Below are positions 1 to 9,151 of a stretch of DNA of 37,975 nt, piece after piece; position 1 is the first letter of the stretch; each line of letters starts with the position of its first letter. The notes below the pieces were generated by a model. The model saw only the letters and a list, made by a program, of their open reading frames with translations, did not search any database and was not told where the DNA came from. Source of the stretch: DATKMS01 sp041497995 (GTDB lineage: Bacteria; Desulfobacterota; Binatia; HRBIN30); assembly GCA_041497995.1 (NCBI GenBank), contig JBGQHM010000014.1:1-37975 (forward strand), written 5' to 3'. Position numbers and translations under genes: made by a program.

Positions 1-390
1 AGAACGACCATGGCGAGATCCTCTACGCTCGAATCGGGGTCGTCTTGGAGAAGCCGAGCGGTGTGCAACCGGACATCATCTTCGTAGCGAAGGACCGCCT
101 TTCCATCATTCAAGAGAAGGCCGTGTTCGGCGCACCGGACTTGGTCGTTGAGCTGCTCTCGTCCTCGACAGCGGGGCGTGATCGCGGCATCAAGAAGGAA
201 CTCCACGCGCGTACTGGGGTAGCGCACTACTGGCTGCTGGATCCGCGCAAGAACGTCCTGCAAGCATTTCGCCGGAACGGGCACGTACATCGTGGAAGCG
301 GAGCGCACCGGCGCTGCTACCTTCCGCCCGTCCCTCTTCCCCGGCTTGTCGATCCGTCTCTCCGACGTGTGGGTGCCGGCTCACCCTTGA
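1..390 (+). pseudogene. Uma2-family (DUF820) endonuclease-like gene, 5'-truncated by the window and frameshifted
   Basis: The reading frame is open from base 3 and encodes the Uma2 core: VQPDIIF, PDLVVELLS, then RDRGIKKEL and YWLLDP, which hold the acidic residues and lysine of the PD-(D/E)xK-like fold. After the Asn-Gly codons at about 276-281 the frame turns into nonsense. The +1 frame, however, continues a normal Uma2 tail (GTYIVEAE, then FPGLSIRLSDVW) and stops at 388-390. Deleting one G from the GGG at 279-281 restores one continuous protein, so a single inserted G explains the break. This is either a true pseudogene or a sequencing or assembly error in a G run. Uma2 proteins are common, often multicopy, and mostly of unknown biological role. 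The start lies outside the window. Confidence 0.8.
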
Positions 391-546
391 AAGAACCGCC
401 GCAGTTCAGCGACCCGCAGGAGGGGCGACGACCGGCGTTAGCGATGAATCACCAGCCCACGCGCCGCAAGATTCCTCCACGCTGGGACGCGCCCTCGAAC
501 CACGCCTGAGGATCTCGGTCAGCAGGCGTGACGGCAACGACCACTT

Positions 547-987
547 TCAAACGGCAGGAAGTGCGCACGGAGCGTGCGCTCCCACCAACACCTGCAATGC
601 AGGTATCTTGACTGCCTGCACACGAGCGGAGCTACTCGTGGACTTGACGTTTCCACTCCAATCGATGGTGAACGTTACTCCTGAGTGAGAATTGCCAGCA
701 GTGAGGGCCAGCTCAAAGCTGTCCGGCGGGACGCCGTTGGGGAGTAGGGTCACGAACAGGATCTTGTTGGGATCAGGGGTAATGAGGGCCGCACCGCTGA
801 TGGTGACTGAGTCGACGTGATTGCCCCCGACTGTGTCCACGTTGCGTACATCGATCAGGACGGGGAATCCGCGGAATTTGATCGTGTTCGTCCCTTCGAC
901 CGAGACGCTGGCATTTGGCTCGATGAGCGTCACTCTTAGCCGCTTGCAGAGCATCACCGGTGCCAGTGCCCGCACAGCGTCGCGCAT
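547..987 (-). CDS. Hypothetical protein, beta-rich, doubtful
   Basis: This frame gives 146 residues with no family I recognise. The middle (about residues 20-120) alternates short hydrophobic stretches with Thr/Ser/Asn-rich turns, for example ASVSVEGTNTIKF and GVTFTIDWSGNV. That would suit a secreted beta-sandwich domain, but no signal peptide precedes it and no convincing ribosome-binding site lies upstream of the ATG. The amino-acid mix looks more protein-like than a random GC-rich frame, with few Arg/Pro runs. It could be the remnant of a longer secreted protein whose start was lost beside the repeat element at 1069-1667. Confidence 0.35.
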   Translation of the reverse strand: MRDAVRALAPVMLCKRLRVTLIEPNASVSVEGTNTIKFRGFPVLIDVRNVDTVGGNHVDSVTISGAALITPDPNKILFVTLLPNGVPPDSFELALTAGNSHSGVTFTIDWSGNVKSTSSSARVQAVKIPALQVLVGAHAPCALPAV

Positions 988-1073
988 TCAGATCCGGTGA
1001 GAGAGTGCTGGTGAGCTGTTAGGAAGAGCTATCGATCACTGAAAGGCTGGGCGAACAGTGTAAGGTTTGGGAG

Positions 1074-1094
1074 AGCTGTCAGCTATCAGGGATC
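1074..1094 (+). repeat. Heptanucleotide tandem repeat (three units)
   Basis: Three consecutive 7-bp units, AGCTGTC, AGCTATC and AGGGATC, lie in the left arm of the inverted repeat. The matching part of the right arm has two units (AGCTGTC, GGCGATC), so the arms differ in length by exactly one heptamer. Confidence 0.65.
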
Positions 1095-1202
1095 AGCCGG
1101 AGGAGGGGAATACGATGCAGGCCATCAAGCCCGTAGGGGCGAGGCATTTCCCATTGCCCCGATACGGGCGGTCTCTACAACACGGAATGTACGCACCGCG
1201 CG

Positions 1203-1345
1203 CAGCGGCCGTTCACACCCGGAAATGCCTCGCCCTTCTGCAGCCCATGCCCATGCGCCAACACCGCGTACGCCACTCCAGCCCACAGCGGTCGCACGCA
1301 ATTTTGACTGTTCGTACTCTGCACGGGGGAATGCCTCGCCCCTAC
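1203..1345 (+). repeat. Direct repeat copy A inside the element
   Basis: This segment is closely repeated at 1422-1610. Both begin with CAGCGGCC, carry the GGAAATGCCTCGCCC motif, pass through a shared segment (GTACGCCACTCCAGCCC) and end with the motif again. Copy A lacks the roughly 46-bp insert seen in copy B. Confidence 0.75.
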
Positions 1346-1421
1346 ATTGCTGCCCGAATGGCATTCGATCCTGACCACCAACATCTTCGATCGATCCGCC
1401 TGCGGAACTATGACCATCGTT

Positions 1422-1610
1422 CAGCGGCCGATCACACCCGGAAATGCCTCGCCCTTCTTTGCAGCCCATGCTCATGCGCCAACGCCGCATACAATCCGCG
1501 GCGCCGGAAGGGCGAGGCATTTCCCAGCAACCGCGTACGCCACTCCAGCCCACAGCGGTCGCACCCAATTTGACTGTTCGTACTCTGCACGGGGAAATGC
1601 CTCGCCCCTA
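1422..1610 (+). repeat. Direct repeat copy B with internal insertion
   Basis: This is the second copy of the 1203-1345 unit. It differs mainly by an extra segment of about 46 bp at roughly 1487-1532 that holds one more short motif in the opposite orientation (1509-1523). The element therefore appears to have grown by duplication plus nested insertion of the short palindromic unit. Confidence 0.7.
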
Positions 1611-1662
1611 CGGGCTTGATGACCTGGATCGTGTTGCCCTCCTCCAGCTGATCGCCGACAGC

Positions 1663-2817
<1,155 letters not shown>

Positions 2818-2928
2818 CCTATGAGTTGCGCGAAGGAGAGCAAGGCGGGTGCCCTAGAATCGACCCGGCTCGTAACTCCTCGACGCGGCCACGGCAGCGA
2901 AGTGTGCACTTGGGTGCTCACTACCCGC

Positions 2929-2944
2929 GTACACACTAGTGTAC
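2929..2944. promoter_or_regulatory. Inverted repeat in the divergent activator intergenic region
   Basis: GTACAC, four bases (ACTA), then GTGTAC form a 6-bp perfect inverted repeat between the two divergent sigma-54 activator genes (region 2818-3029). The position suits an operator or activator site shared by both genes. No convincing -24/-12 sigma-54 promoter was seen here. Confidence 0.4.
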
Positions 2945-2984
2945 AAGACGATACGCGGACGGCAGAGTCCGGGCACCACAGCCT

Positions 2985-3014
2985 TTGACAATCATTCACA
3001 ACGGCGCGTACAAG
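2985..3014 (+). promoter_or_regulatory. Possible sigma-70-type promoter for the kinase/activator gene
   Basis: A perfect TTGACA (2985-2990) is followed after 18 bp by TACAAG (3009-3014), four of six matches to a -10 box. It lies just upstream of the chosen ATG at 3030. If it is real, a translation start at the in-frame TTG at 2985 is ruled out, because that codon would be the -35 box. Confidence 0.3.
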
Positions 3015-3029
3015 TCGCTCGGAGCCACG

Positions 3030-6000
3030 ATGGTGTTGCGCCCTGACCACCAAGCCCCGCCGACTGTCGGGGGGCGATACGCGCCGCAACGGCTGCTCGG
3101 TGAGGGCAGTCGCAAACGCGTCTTCCTGGCGCGCGACCTCCGCCTCGAGCGCGACGTCGCGCTCGCTCTGATCAAGACCGACGGGCTCGACGACGCCGGC
3201 CGCGCGCGCGTCGCGCAGGAGGTCTCGGCGCTGGCGCGGCTCGGCGACCACCCGCGCGTGGTGACGATCTTCGACGTCGGCGAGGACGACGGGCAGCCAT
3301 ACCTGGTGAGCCAGTACCTGGCGGGTGGCACCTTGGAGGCTCGGCTCGCCGGCTCGCAGAACGGGGGTCTGCCGATCGGCGAGGTGGTGGAGCTGGGAGT
3401 GCAACTCTGCGAGGCGCTGGCGCACGTGCACGCGGCGGGGATCACGCACCGGGACCTGAAGCCGGCCAACGTGTGGCTCACCGCCAGCGGCGCGGCGACG
3501 CTGGGAGACTTCGGCATCGCCGCCGAGATCGGCAAGGCGCGACTCACTTCCGAGGGGCTCGTGCTCGGCACGGTCGCCTACCTCGCGCCGGAGCAGGCGC
3601 TCGCTGCCCAGCCCGATGCGCGCAGCGACCTCTACTCGCTCGGGGTGGTGCTCTACGAGGCGCTCACCGGGCAGCTGCCGTTCACCGGCGACGATCCGGT
3701 GGCCGTCGTCTATCAGCACGTGCACACGCCGCCGGTGGCGCCGTCGTGGCGCCGCAGTGGAATCCCGCGCGGGCTCGAGAGCCTCGTTGTGCACCTATTG
3801 GAGAAAACACCGGAGCGTCGTCCGGCGAGTGCGGCGGCGGTGCGCGATGCCCTCGCACGCCTGAGTCTTGCCGGCCCGGCGGACGACTACGCCGGCGCGC
3901 CCGTCAATCCTCTCGACCAGCTCGCCGGTGGCGTGTTCGTCGGTCGCACGGCCGAGATGGCATCCCTCCGCCGCTGGTTGGAAGAGGCGCGCGGTGGGCA
4001 CGGGCGGCTCGCCCTCGTCAGCGGCGAGGCGGGCATCGGCAAGACGCGCACGGCCGAGGAGTTGGCAACCTACGCGCGCCTGCGCGGCGTCGAGGTCGTG
4101 TGGGGGCGCTGCTCCGAGGACGCCGGAGCGCCGGCGTTCTGGCCGTGGGTGCAAGTGGTGCGCGCGCTCAGTGCGGTGCAGAGTGCCGCGGCGCTCCGCA
4201 GCCTCCTCGGCGCCGATGCCGCATTGGTCGCCGCGCTTGTGCCGGAGATCGGCGAGCAGCTCGCGTTGGACGTAGCCCCGACGGCGCTGCCGGACTCGGA
4301 GGAAGCGCGCTTCCGACTCTTCGATGCGCTGTCCAGGCTGCTCCGTTCCGCCGCCGAGGAACGACCTCTCCTCGTGGTGCTGGATGATCTCCATGGCGCC
4401 GACGCATCGTCCTTGCGCTGTCTGGAGTTCATCGCGCGCGAGCTCGGCGCGACGTGCGTGCTGGCCCTGGGAACCTATCGCGACATCGATCTCGACCCGG
4501 ACCATCCGCTCACGCACGCGCTGGGTGAGACCATGCGGGCACCCTCGACGCAGCGTGTCGCGCTGGTCGGGTTGAGCGAGGCGGAGGTAGGGCGCTTCGT
4601 CGAGCTGACAGCCGGCCGCGTCGGAGCGGCACCCGTGGTTCGTGCTGTACACGGTGCTAGCGAAGGCAACCCATTTCTCGTCACCGAGGTGGTGCGGCTG
4701 CTGATCGCGGAGCAGACGCTCGACGACCCGGCGCCGACGCTCATGGTGCCGCACGGTGTGCGAGCGGCGGTCGAGCGGCGGCTGGCCGGGCTGAGCGCCC
4801 CGGCGCGCGAGCTGTTGGACGTCGCGGCGGTCGTTGGCCGCGAGTTCGACCTCGACGTGATCGCGCAAGCGACCGGGGTCTCGCACGCGGACCTCCTGCC
4901 GCGGGTGGAGGAAGCGATCGCGAGGCGCTTTGTGCGGCCCGGCGGCTCCGGGCGGTACCGATTCCTCCACGCGCTCGTGCAGGGTGCGCTGTACGATCGG
5001 CTCTCTCCGTCGAGGCGGGTGACGCTTCACGGCGCGATCGCGGCGGTGCTGGAGACACACAGCGAGCCGCGGCTCGCGGAGATCGCGCATCACTTCGCCG
5101 AGGCAGGGCCGATCGAAACCGAGAAGGCCATCGAGTACTCGCGCCGCGCGGCTGATCGGGCGATGGATCTCCTGGCGTACGAGGAAGCCGTGCGTCTCCG
5201 CCGGGTGGCGGTGACGCTGCGCGATCGTTCGGCGGCGCCGGCAGACACGCGGTTGGTGGAACTGCTGCTGGAGCTGGGCGCGGCGGAGAAACTTGCTGGA
5301 GACGTCGCCGCGGCGCGTGCGGCTTTCGATCGCGCCGCCGCCGCGGCGCGGCAACTCCGCTCACCCGAGCTGCTGGCGCGAGCCGCGCTGGGGATCAGCG
5401 ACGAGCGTATGTGGGCTCACACTGGCATAGCGGCGGCGATCCCGCTCTTGGATGAAGCGCTCGCGGCTGTGGACGAGGGTCTGCCGACGCTGCGCGCCAT
5501 GTTGCAGGTGAGCCTGGCGGTCTGGCTATTCGATCCTGGCGACCCGCGCACCGTCGCGCTCGTCGGCGAGGCTTTGTCCGCCTCCCGGAATCTCGATCGA
5601 CAGACTCGCCTCTTCGTGGTGCGGCGGGCGCCTTTTGCGATCTGGGGACCAGATGGGCCACCGGCGCAGCGACTCGCTCTGGCGAACGAGCAGCGCCAGC
5701 TCGGCGAAGAGCTGCAGGATCGCGAATCGGTGATCCTGGGAGCGTACTGGGCCATCCAGGCTCTGTTCGATCTCGGCGATATCGAGCGGGCGCGCCTCGA
5801 AGCGGACGTCTTCGCGCGCACGACCGCCGGGCTGCGTCAGCCGGTGTACGAGTGGTTTGTTCTCACCAACCGCATCGCGCTTGCCCTCAGCGACGGGGCT
5901 TTGGCAGACGCAGAAGCACTGCTCCCGGAGAGCGTCGCCGCGCAGGAGTCGGCGCGGTTTATGGTTGCGGGCTTTCGCTGTTACATCGACCTGCTGAGAG

Positions 6001-7721
6001 GTCGATATACTGACGTTGCGGCGCTGATCGCGGGCGCGTTGAGCAGTCAGCAGCAAATCGCCGGTACTTGGCAGTGCGCACACGCGTACATCAACGTCCT
6101 GATGGGGAGAGACGAGGAGGCGCGGCGACAGCTTGGCGAGTTGATCGACCGGGACCTCAGCGCCGTCCGCCGCGACATCAACTGGCTCGCCGGTGTGGCG
6201 CTTCTCGCCATTGCCGTCGCGCGCCTCCGAGAGTCCCGCTGGGCCGAGATGCTCTACCTACGACTCCTACCGTACGCCGGGAGGAACATCCGTGCGGTCG
6301 TGCCGGTTCCCTGGCTCGGGTCGATGGATCGCTACCTCGGCCTGCTCGCCGCGACCTTGGAGCAATTTGATACCGCTGCCGCTCACTTCGAGAAGGCGCT
6401 CGAGATGAACCGCCGCATGGGAGCGCGGCCGTGGCTGGCGTGGACGCAGCACGACTACGCGGCCATGCTTCTCCTGGCTGATCCCGACGGGAATCGCGAG
6501 CCAGCGGAGATCCTGCTCGCCGCGGCCGTCGAGACCGCCGCGCTGTTGGGGATGGCGCCGCTCGCGGAGGCAGTACGGGCGCTTCGCCCGCCCGTCGACG
6601 CGCCAGACGCAGGCCGTACGGTATCATCGGGTGAAACCGCGCCGGAAACGGTCGCGCAGATCGCCGCGGCGCGCCGCTACCGGATACTCAAGACCACCGA
6701 GGAGCGCGTGCGCGCCGAGGTCCTGGCCCGACGCCCCGCACCCGCGCACCGCGATCACTTCGCCGAGATCCTGGGGACGACCGCTGCCATCGATGAGATG
6801 CTCGCCTTGGCCGAGAGCGCCGCGGGGACCTCCCTGGCCGTTCTCCTCGAAGGCGAGACCGGCACGGGTAAGGAGCTCCTGGCGCGTGCGATCCACCGCA
6901 TCAGCCCGCGGGGAAACGGGCCGTTCGTGCCGGTCAACTGCGCCGCTATTCCCGACGATCTGCTTGAGAGCGAGCTGTTCGGCCATCGCAAGGGTGCCTT
7001 CACCGGCGCGACCGACGACCGCGAGGGGTTGGTCGCGGCCGCCGCCGGCGGCACGCTCTTCCTCGACGAGATCGGCGAGATGCCGGCGCCGATGCAGGCG
7101 AAGCTGCTGCGGGTGCTGCACGATGGCGAGCTGCGGCGCGTCGGCGATACGACGTCGCGGCGCATCGCCGTGCGCGTTATCTCGGCGACGAACCGCGACC
7201 TGGCGGCGGAGGTCGCCGAAGGACGCTTCCGCGAGGACCTCTATTACCGGTTGGCGGCGTTCCCGATCCGGCTCCTCGCCCTGCGGGAGCGCCGCGAGGA
7301 CGTTCCCACCCTCGCCGCACACTGTCTTGCGGTGGCAGCCACGCGGCAGGGGAAAGCAGTGCCGACCCTGGCACCCGAGGCCTTCGATCTGCTGCTGCGC
7401 TACGGCTGGCCGGGGAACGTACGCGAGCTCGAGAACGAGCTGGCGCGAGCGGTCGCTCTGGTGCGGACTGGTGAACCGATCCGTCCGCAACATCTCTCCC
7501 CCAGGGTCCGCGCCCCCGTGGCGCCGCCGGTCTCCCTAGCCAGCGCCACGGAGGAGTTACGATCGCACGTCGAGCTCCGCGGTGCCCGCGCCGACTGGGA
7601 GGCTCGGCACGTCGCCCACGTGCTTGCACAGCACGGCGGCAACGTCTCGCGCGCCGCTGCCGCGCTCGGCCTCTCGCGCTCGATGCTGCACCGCAAGCTG
7701 CGCAAGCTCGGGCTGCGCTAG
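3030..7721 (+). CDS. Ser/Thr kinase - AAA ATPase - helical repeat - sigma-54 activator fusion protein
   Basis: This single 1563-residue protein joins two signalling types. Residues about 12-280 form a Hanks-type Ser/Thr kinase with a glycine-rich loop (GEGSRKRV), a nucleotide-binding lysine in ALIK, catalytic HRDLKPAN (140-147), DFG (160-162) and APEQ, so it looks active. From about 300 follows an AAA_16/STAND-like ATPase with VFVGR, Walker A GEAGIGKT (about 332-339) and Walker B VVLDD (about 450). Residues about 680-1190 are alpha-helical repeats like the TPR sensor region of MalT/LAL regulators. The last third is a complete sigma-54 activator: GETGTGKE (1275-1282), GAFTGA (1322-1327), FLDE, and a Fis HTH (about 1528-1563). 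ATG 3030 is preferred over TTG 2985 because GGAG precedes it. Kinase-STAND proteins usually end in other output modules; an enhancer-binding end is unusual. No transmembrane segment is seen, so the sensor is probably cytoplasmic. Confidence 0.92.
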   Translation: MVLRPDHQAPPTVGGRYAPQRLLGEGSRKRVFLARDLRLERDVALALIKTDGLDDAGRARVAQEVSALARLGDHPRVVTIFDVGEDDGQPYLVSQYLAGGTLEARLAGSQNGGLPIGEVVELGVQLCEALAHVHAAGITHRDLKPANVWLTASGAATLGDFGIAAEIGKARLTSEGLVLGTVAYLAPEQALAAQPDARSDLYSLGVVLYEALTGQLPFTGDDPVAVVYQHVHTPPVAPSWRRSGIPRGLESLVVHLLEKTPERRPASAAAVRDALARLSLAGPADDYAGAPVNPLDQLAGGVFVGRTAEMASLRRWLEEARGGHGRLALVSGEAGIGKTRTAEELATYARLRGVEVVWGRCSEDAGAPAFWPWVQVVRALSAVQSAAALRSLLGADAALVAALVPEIGEQLALDVAPTALPDSEEARFRLFDALSRLLRSAAEERPLLVVLDDLHGADASSLRCLEFIARELGATCVLALGTYRDIDLDPDHPLTHALGETMRAPSTQRVALVGLSEAEVGRFVELTAGRVGAAPVVRAVHGASEGNPFLVTEVVRLLIAEQTLDDPAPTLMVPHGVRAAVERRLAGLSAPARELLDVAAVVGREFDLDVIAQATGVSHADLLPRVEEAIARRFVRPGGSGRYRFLHALVQGALYDRLSPSRRVTLHGAIAAVLETHSEPRLAEIAHHFAEAGPIETEKAIEYSRRAADRAMDLLAYEEAVRLRRVAVTLRDRSAAPADTRLVELLLELGAAEKLAGDVAAARAAFDRAAAAARQLRSPELLARAALGISDERMWAHTGIAAAIPLLDEALAAVDEGLPTLRAMLQVSLAVWLFDPGDPRTVALVGEALSASRNLDRQTRLFVVRRAPFAIWGPDGPPAQRLALANEQRQLGEELQDRESVILGAYWAIQALFDLGDIERARLEADVFARTTAGLRQPVYEWFVLTNRIALALSDGALADAEALLPESVAAQESARFMVAGFRCYIDLLRGRYTDVAALIAGALSSQQQIAGTWQCAHAYINVLMGRDEEARRQLGELIDRDLSAVRRDINWLAGVALLAIAVARLRESRWAEMLYLRLLPYAGRNIRAVVPVPWLGSMDRYLGLLAATLEQFDTAAAHFEKALEMNRRMGARPWLAWTQHDYAAMLLLADPDGNREPAEILLAAAVETAALLGMAPLAEAVRALRPPVDAPDAGRTVSSGETAPETVAQIAAARRYRILKTTEERVRAEVLARRPAPAHRDHFAEILGTTAAIDEMLALAESAAGTSLAVLLEGETGTGKELLARAIHRISPRGNGPFVPVNCAAIPDDLLESELFGHRKGAFTGATDDREGLVAAAAGGTLFLDEIGEMPAPMQAKLLRVLHDGELRRVGDTTSRRIAVRVISATNRDLAAEVAEGRFREDLYYRLAAFPIRLLALRERREDVPTLAAHCLAVAATRQGKAVPTLAPEAFDLLLRYGWPGNVRELENELARAVALVRTGEPIRPQHLSPRVRAPVAPPVSLASATEELRSHVELRGARADWEARHVAHVLAQHGGNVSRAAAALGLSRSMLHRKLRKLGLR

Positions 7722-7876
7722 CGACGTCCTCGCCCAGCCAGCGGCGGCGTCGGGCTGGCGAACGGCGTAATCCGTTCTGCTGGAAGAGTTCCACGTCTGC
7801 GACGGAGGACCAGGCGGCTTGTGCACGGCGGTCGTCAACCTGTACCAGCAAGGTCGCCGCACCGTGGCGCGTCGCA

Positions 7877-8830
7877 TCATGTAAAGAACCGCCGCGGGTT
7901 GTCGACGAGCATCGCGTCGATCTTCGCTTGCGGGACGCCGGCTTCGCGCAATGCGGGGACGATGTTCTTGAAGACGTGCGTCGGATTCCAGTTCGGGACG
8001 GTGGATGTTGGAACCGGCAGCGGACGACCGCGCCAGCACCAGACGGTGTCGTGCGACAAGACGATCTGCTTTTCGAAGCCGATGCCGAGCAGGCCGATGA
8101 GTGCGGCTTTGCGCAGGCGGTCCGGCTGCAGGATCTCCAATCCAAAGCGGTCGAAGCCCAGCATGCAACCGCGGTCGAGCATGTCGACGTGGTAGCGCAG
8201 GTCGGCGCTGCCGCAGGAGTGGCCGACGATGACGTGCTTCAGGTCGACGCCTTCGGCGGCGAAGATGTCGAGCTGCTCGCGGCCCATCGTACCTTCGTCG
8301 GTGTGGGTGGTGATGCGTGCCCCCGTCGCCTTCGAGGCGCGTGCCGCGGCGCGTAGCACCGAGTCCTCATAAGGCGTGATCCGGTGCGCTTGCGTCGCCA
8401 CCTTGAGGATGCCCGCCTTGATGCCGCTGCCGCCGATGCCTTCGGTGAGCTCCTTGGTGAAGGTCTCAGTCATCTCACTCACCGCGTCGGTGAATTGGCC
8501 GCGGAATTTGAAGTAGGGCGCCGCGCCTTGGTCTTCTTTGTACAGTCCGGTGGCGCAGATGATGTGCACACCGGTTGCCTGCGCGACCTCGGCCATGAAC
8601 TCGGCATCGCGCGCCAAGTCGATCGGGCACGGGTCGAGGAACGTGCGCAAGCCGAGCGCCTTGAGCTCGTGCATGCGGTCGACGCACATCTTCACTGCGT
8701 CGCGGCGTTGGAAGGGTGGCGCCGCCGTGTCGGCGTCCCACCCGGGCCAGCCGATGAGGAGATGCTCGTGCATCAAGGTGACGCCGAGGTCGTCGGGGCT
8801 GCAGGGGCCAAGTACCGTCTGGATCATCAT
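7877..8830 (-). CDS. Phosphotriesterase-family metal-dependent hydrolase
   Basis: This 317-residue amidohydrolase-fold protein belongs to the phosphotriesterase/lactonase group. The N-terminal metal motif appears as LMHEHLL (HxH, about residues 20-22). The bridging lysine is likely in GIKAGILKVA, and metal-binding histidines lie in THTDEG and VIVGHSCG. The catalytic aspartate is in IVLSHD near the C-terminal end of the barrel. The start ATG has a GAGGAG ribosome site 5 bp upstream. Family members hydrolyse lactones, phosphotriesters or related esters, and the substrate cannot be set from sequence. The gene follows acylphosphatase by 27 bp and ligA before it, so it probably shares their transcript. 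It has no export signal. It is convergent with the kinase fusion gene. Confidence 0.88.
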   Translation of the reverse strand: MMIQTVLGPCSPDDLGVTLMHEHLLIGWPGWDADTAAPPFQRRDAVKMCVDRMHELKALGLRTFLDPCPIDLARDAEFMAEVAQATGVHIICATGLYKEDQGAAPYFKFRGQFTDAVSEMTETFTKELTEGIGGSGIKAGILKVATQAHRITPYEDSVLRAAARASKATGARITTHTDEGTMGREQLDIFAAEGVDLKHVIVGHSCGSADLRYHVDMLDRGCMLGFDRFGLEILQPDRLRKAALIGLLGIGFEKQIVLSHDTVWCWRGRPLPVPTSTVPNWNPTHVFKNIVPALREAGVPQAKIDAMLVDNPRRFFT

Positions 8831-8857
8831 CGCTCCTCTGTCGTGTTGGGGCTCGTG

Positions 8858-9151
8858 TTAGTGATGAATACGGAATCCATCGAACTCGCCGCGGTGCTCC
8901 AGCCAACGCTCTTCGACGTCTGTGACCAATGCCCCGCGTGGTCCCACATGGCACCATGTCACCAAGCGTTGCAACTGCTCCCGATCACCTTCCGCCACCA
9001 GCTCGACGGTGCCGTCGTGCGTGTTGCGCACCCAGCCGCTCACACCCAGGCGGCGCGCCTCGTCCATCGCCGAGTAGCGAAACCCGACGCCTTGAACGCG
9101 TCCGGAGATGCGCAGGCAAACGCGTGCGCGCGCGCTCCGATCCTCACTCAT
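8858..9151 (-). CDS. acyP: Acylphosphatase
   Basis: This 97-residue enzyme hydrolyses the carboxyl-phosphate bond of small acyl phosphates. The family signature GRVQGVGFRY carries the phosphate-binding loop and catalytic arginine. The second signature, GWVRNTHDGTVE, holds the catalytic asparagine. Length and ferredoxin-like pattern fit the family (about 90-100 residues). Its ATG (9149-9151) lies inside the 3' end of ligA, an 8-bp overlap that implies translational coupling. The protein is cytoplasmic. Acylphosphatases are found beside unrelated housekeeping genes in many genomes, so no specific functional link to DNA ligation is implied. Confidence 0.95.
   Translation of the reverse strand: MSEDRSARARVCLRISGRVQGVGFRYSAMDEARRLGVSGWVRNTHDGTVELVAEGDREQLQRLVTWCHVGPRGALVTDVEERWLEHRGEFDGFRIHH

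Noticed and set aside
3795..5354. 519-codon open frame on the minus strand
   Set aside because: It is antisense to the kinase/ATPase fusion, Arg/His/Gln-rich with no domain, and is a by-product of high GC in the real frame.
7735..7777. Hairpins CCAGCC/GGCTGG and AACGG/CCGTT between convergent genes
   Set aside because: They could end transcription, but no T run follows either stem, so a terminator call is not supported.
6624..8145. Two long minus-strand frames (6624-7493 and 7177-8145)
   Set aside because: Antisense to the AAA+ activator domain and overlapping the true phosphotriesterase-like gene in another frame; composition is Arg/Pro/Ser-rich noise.
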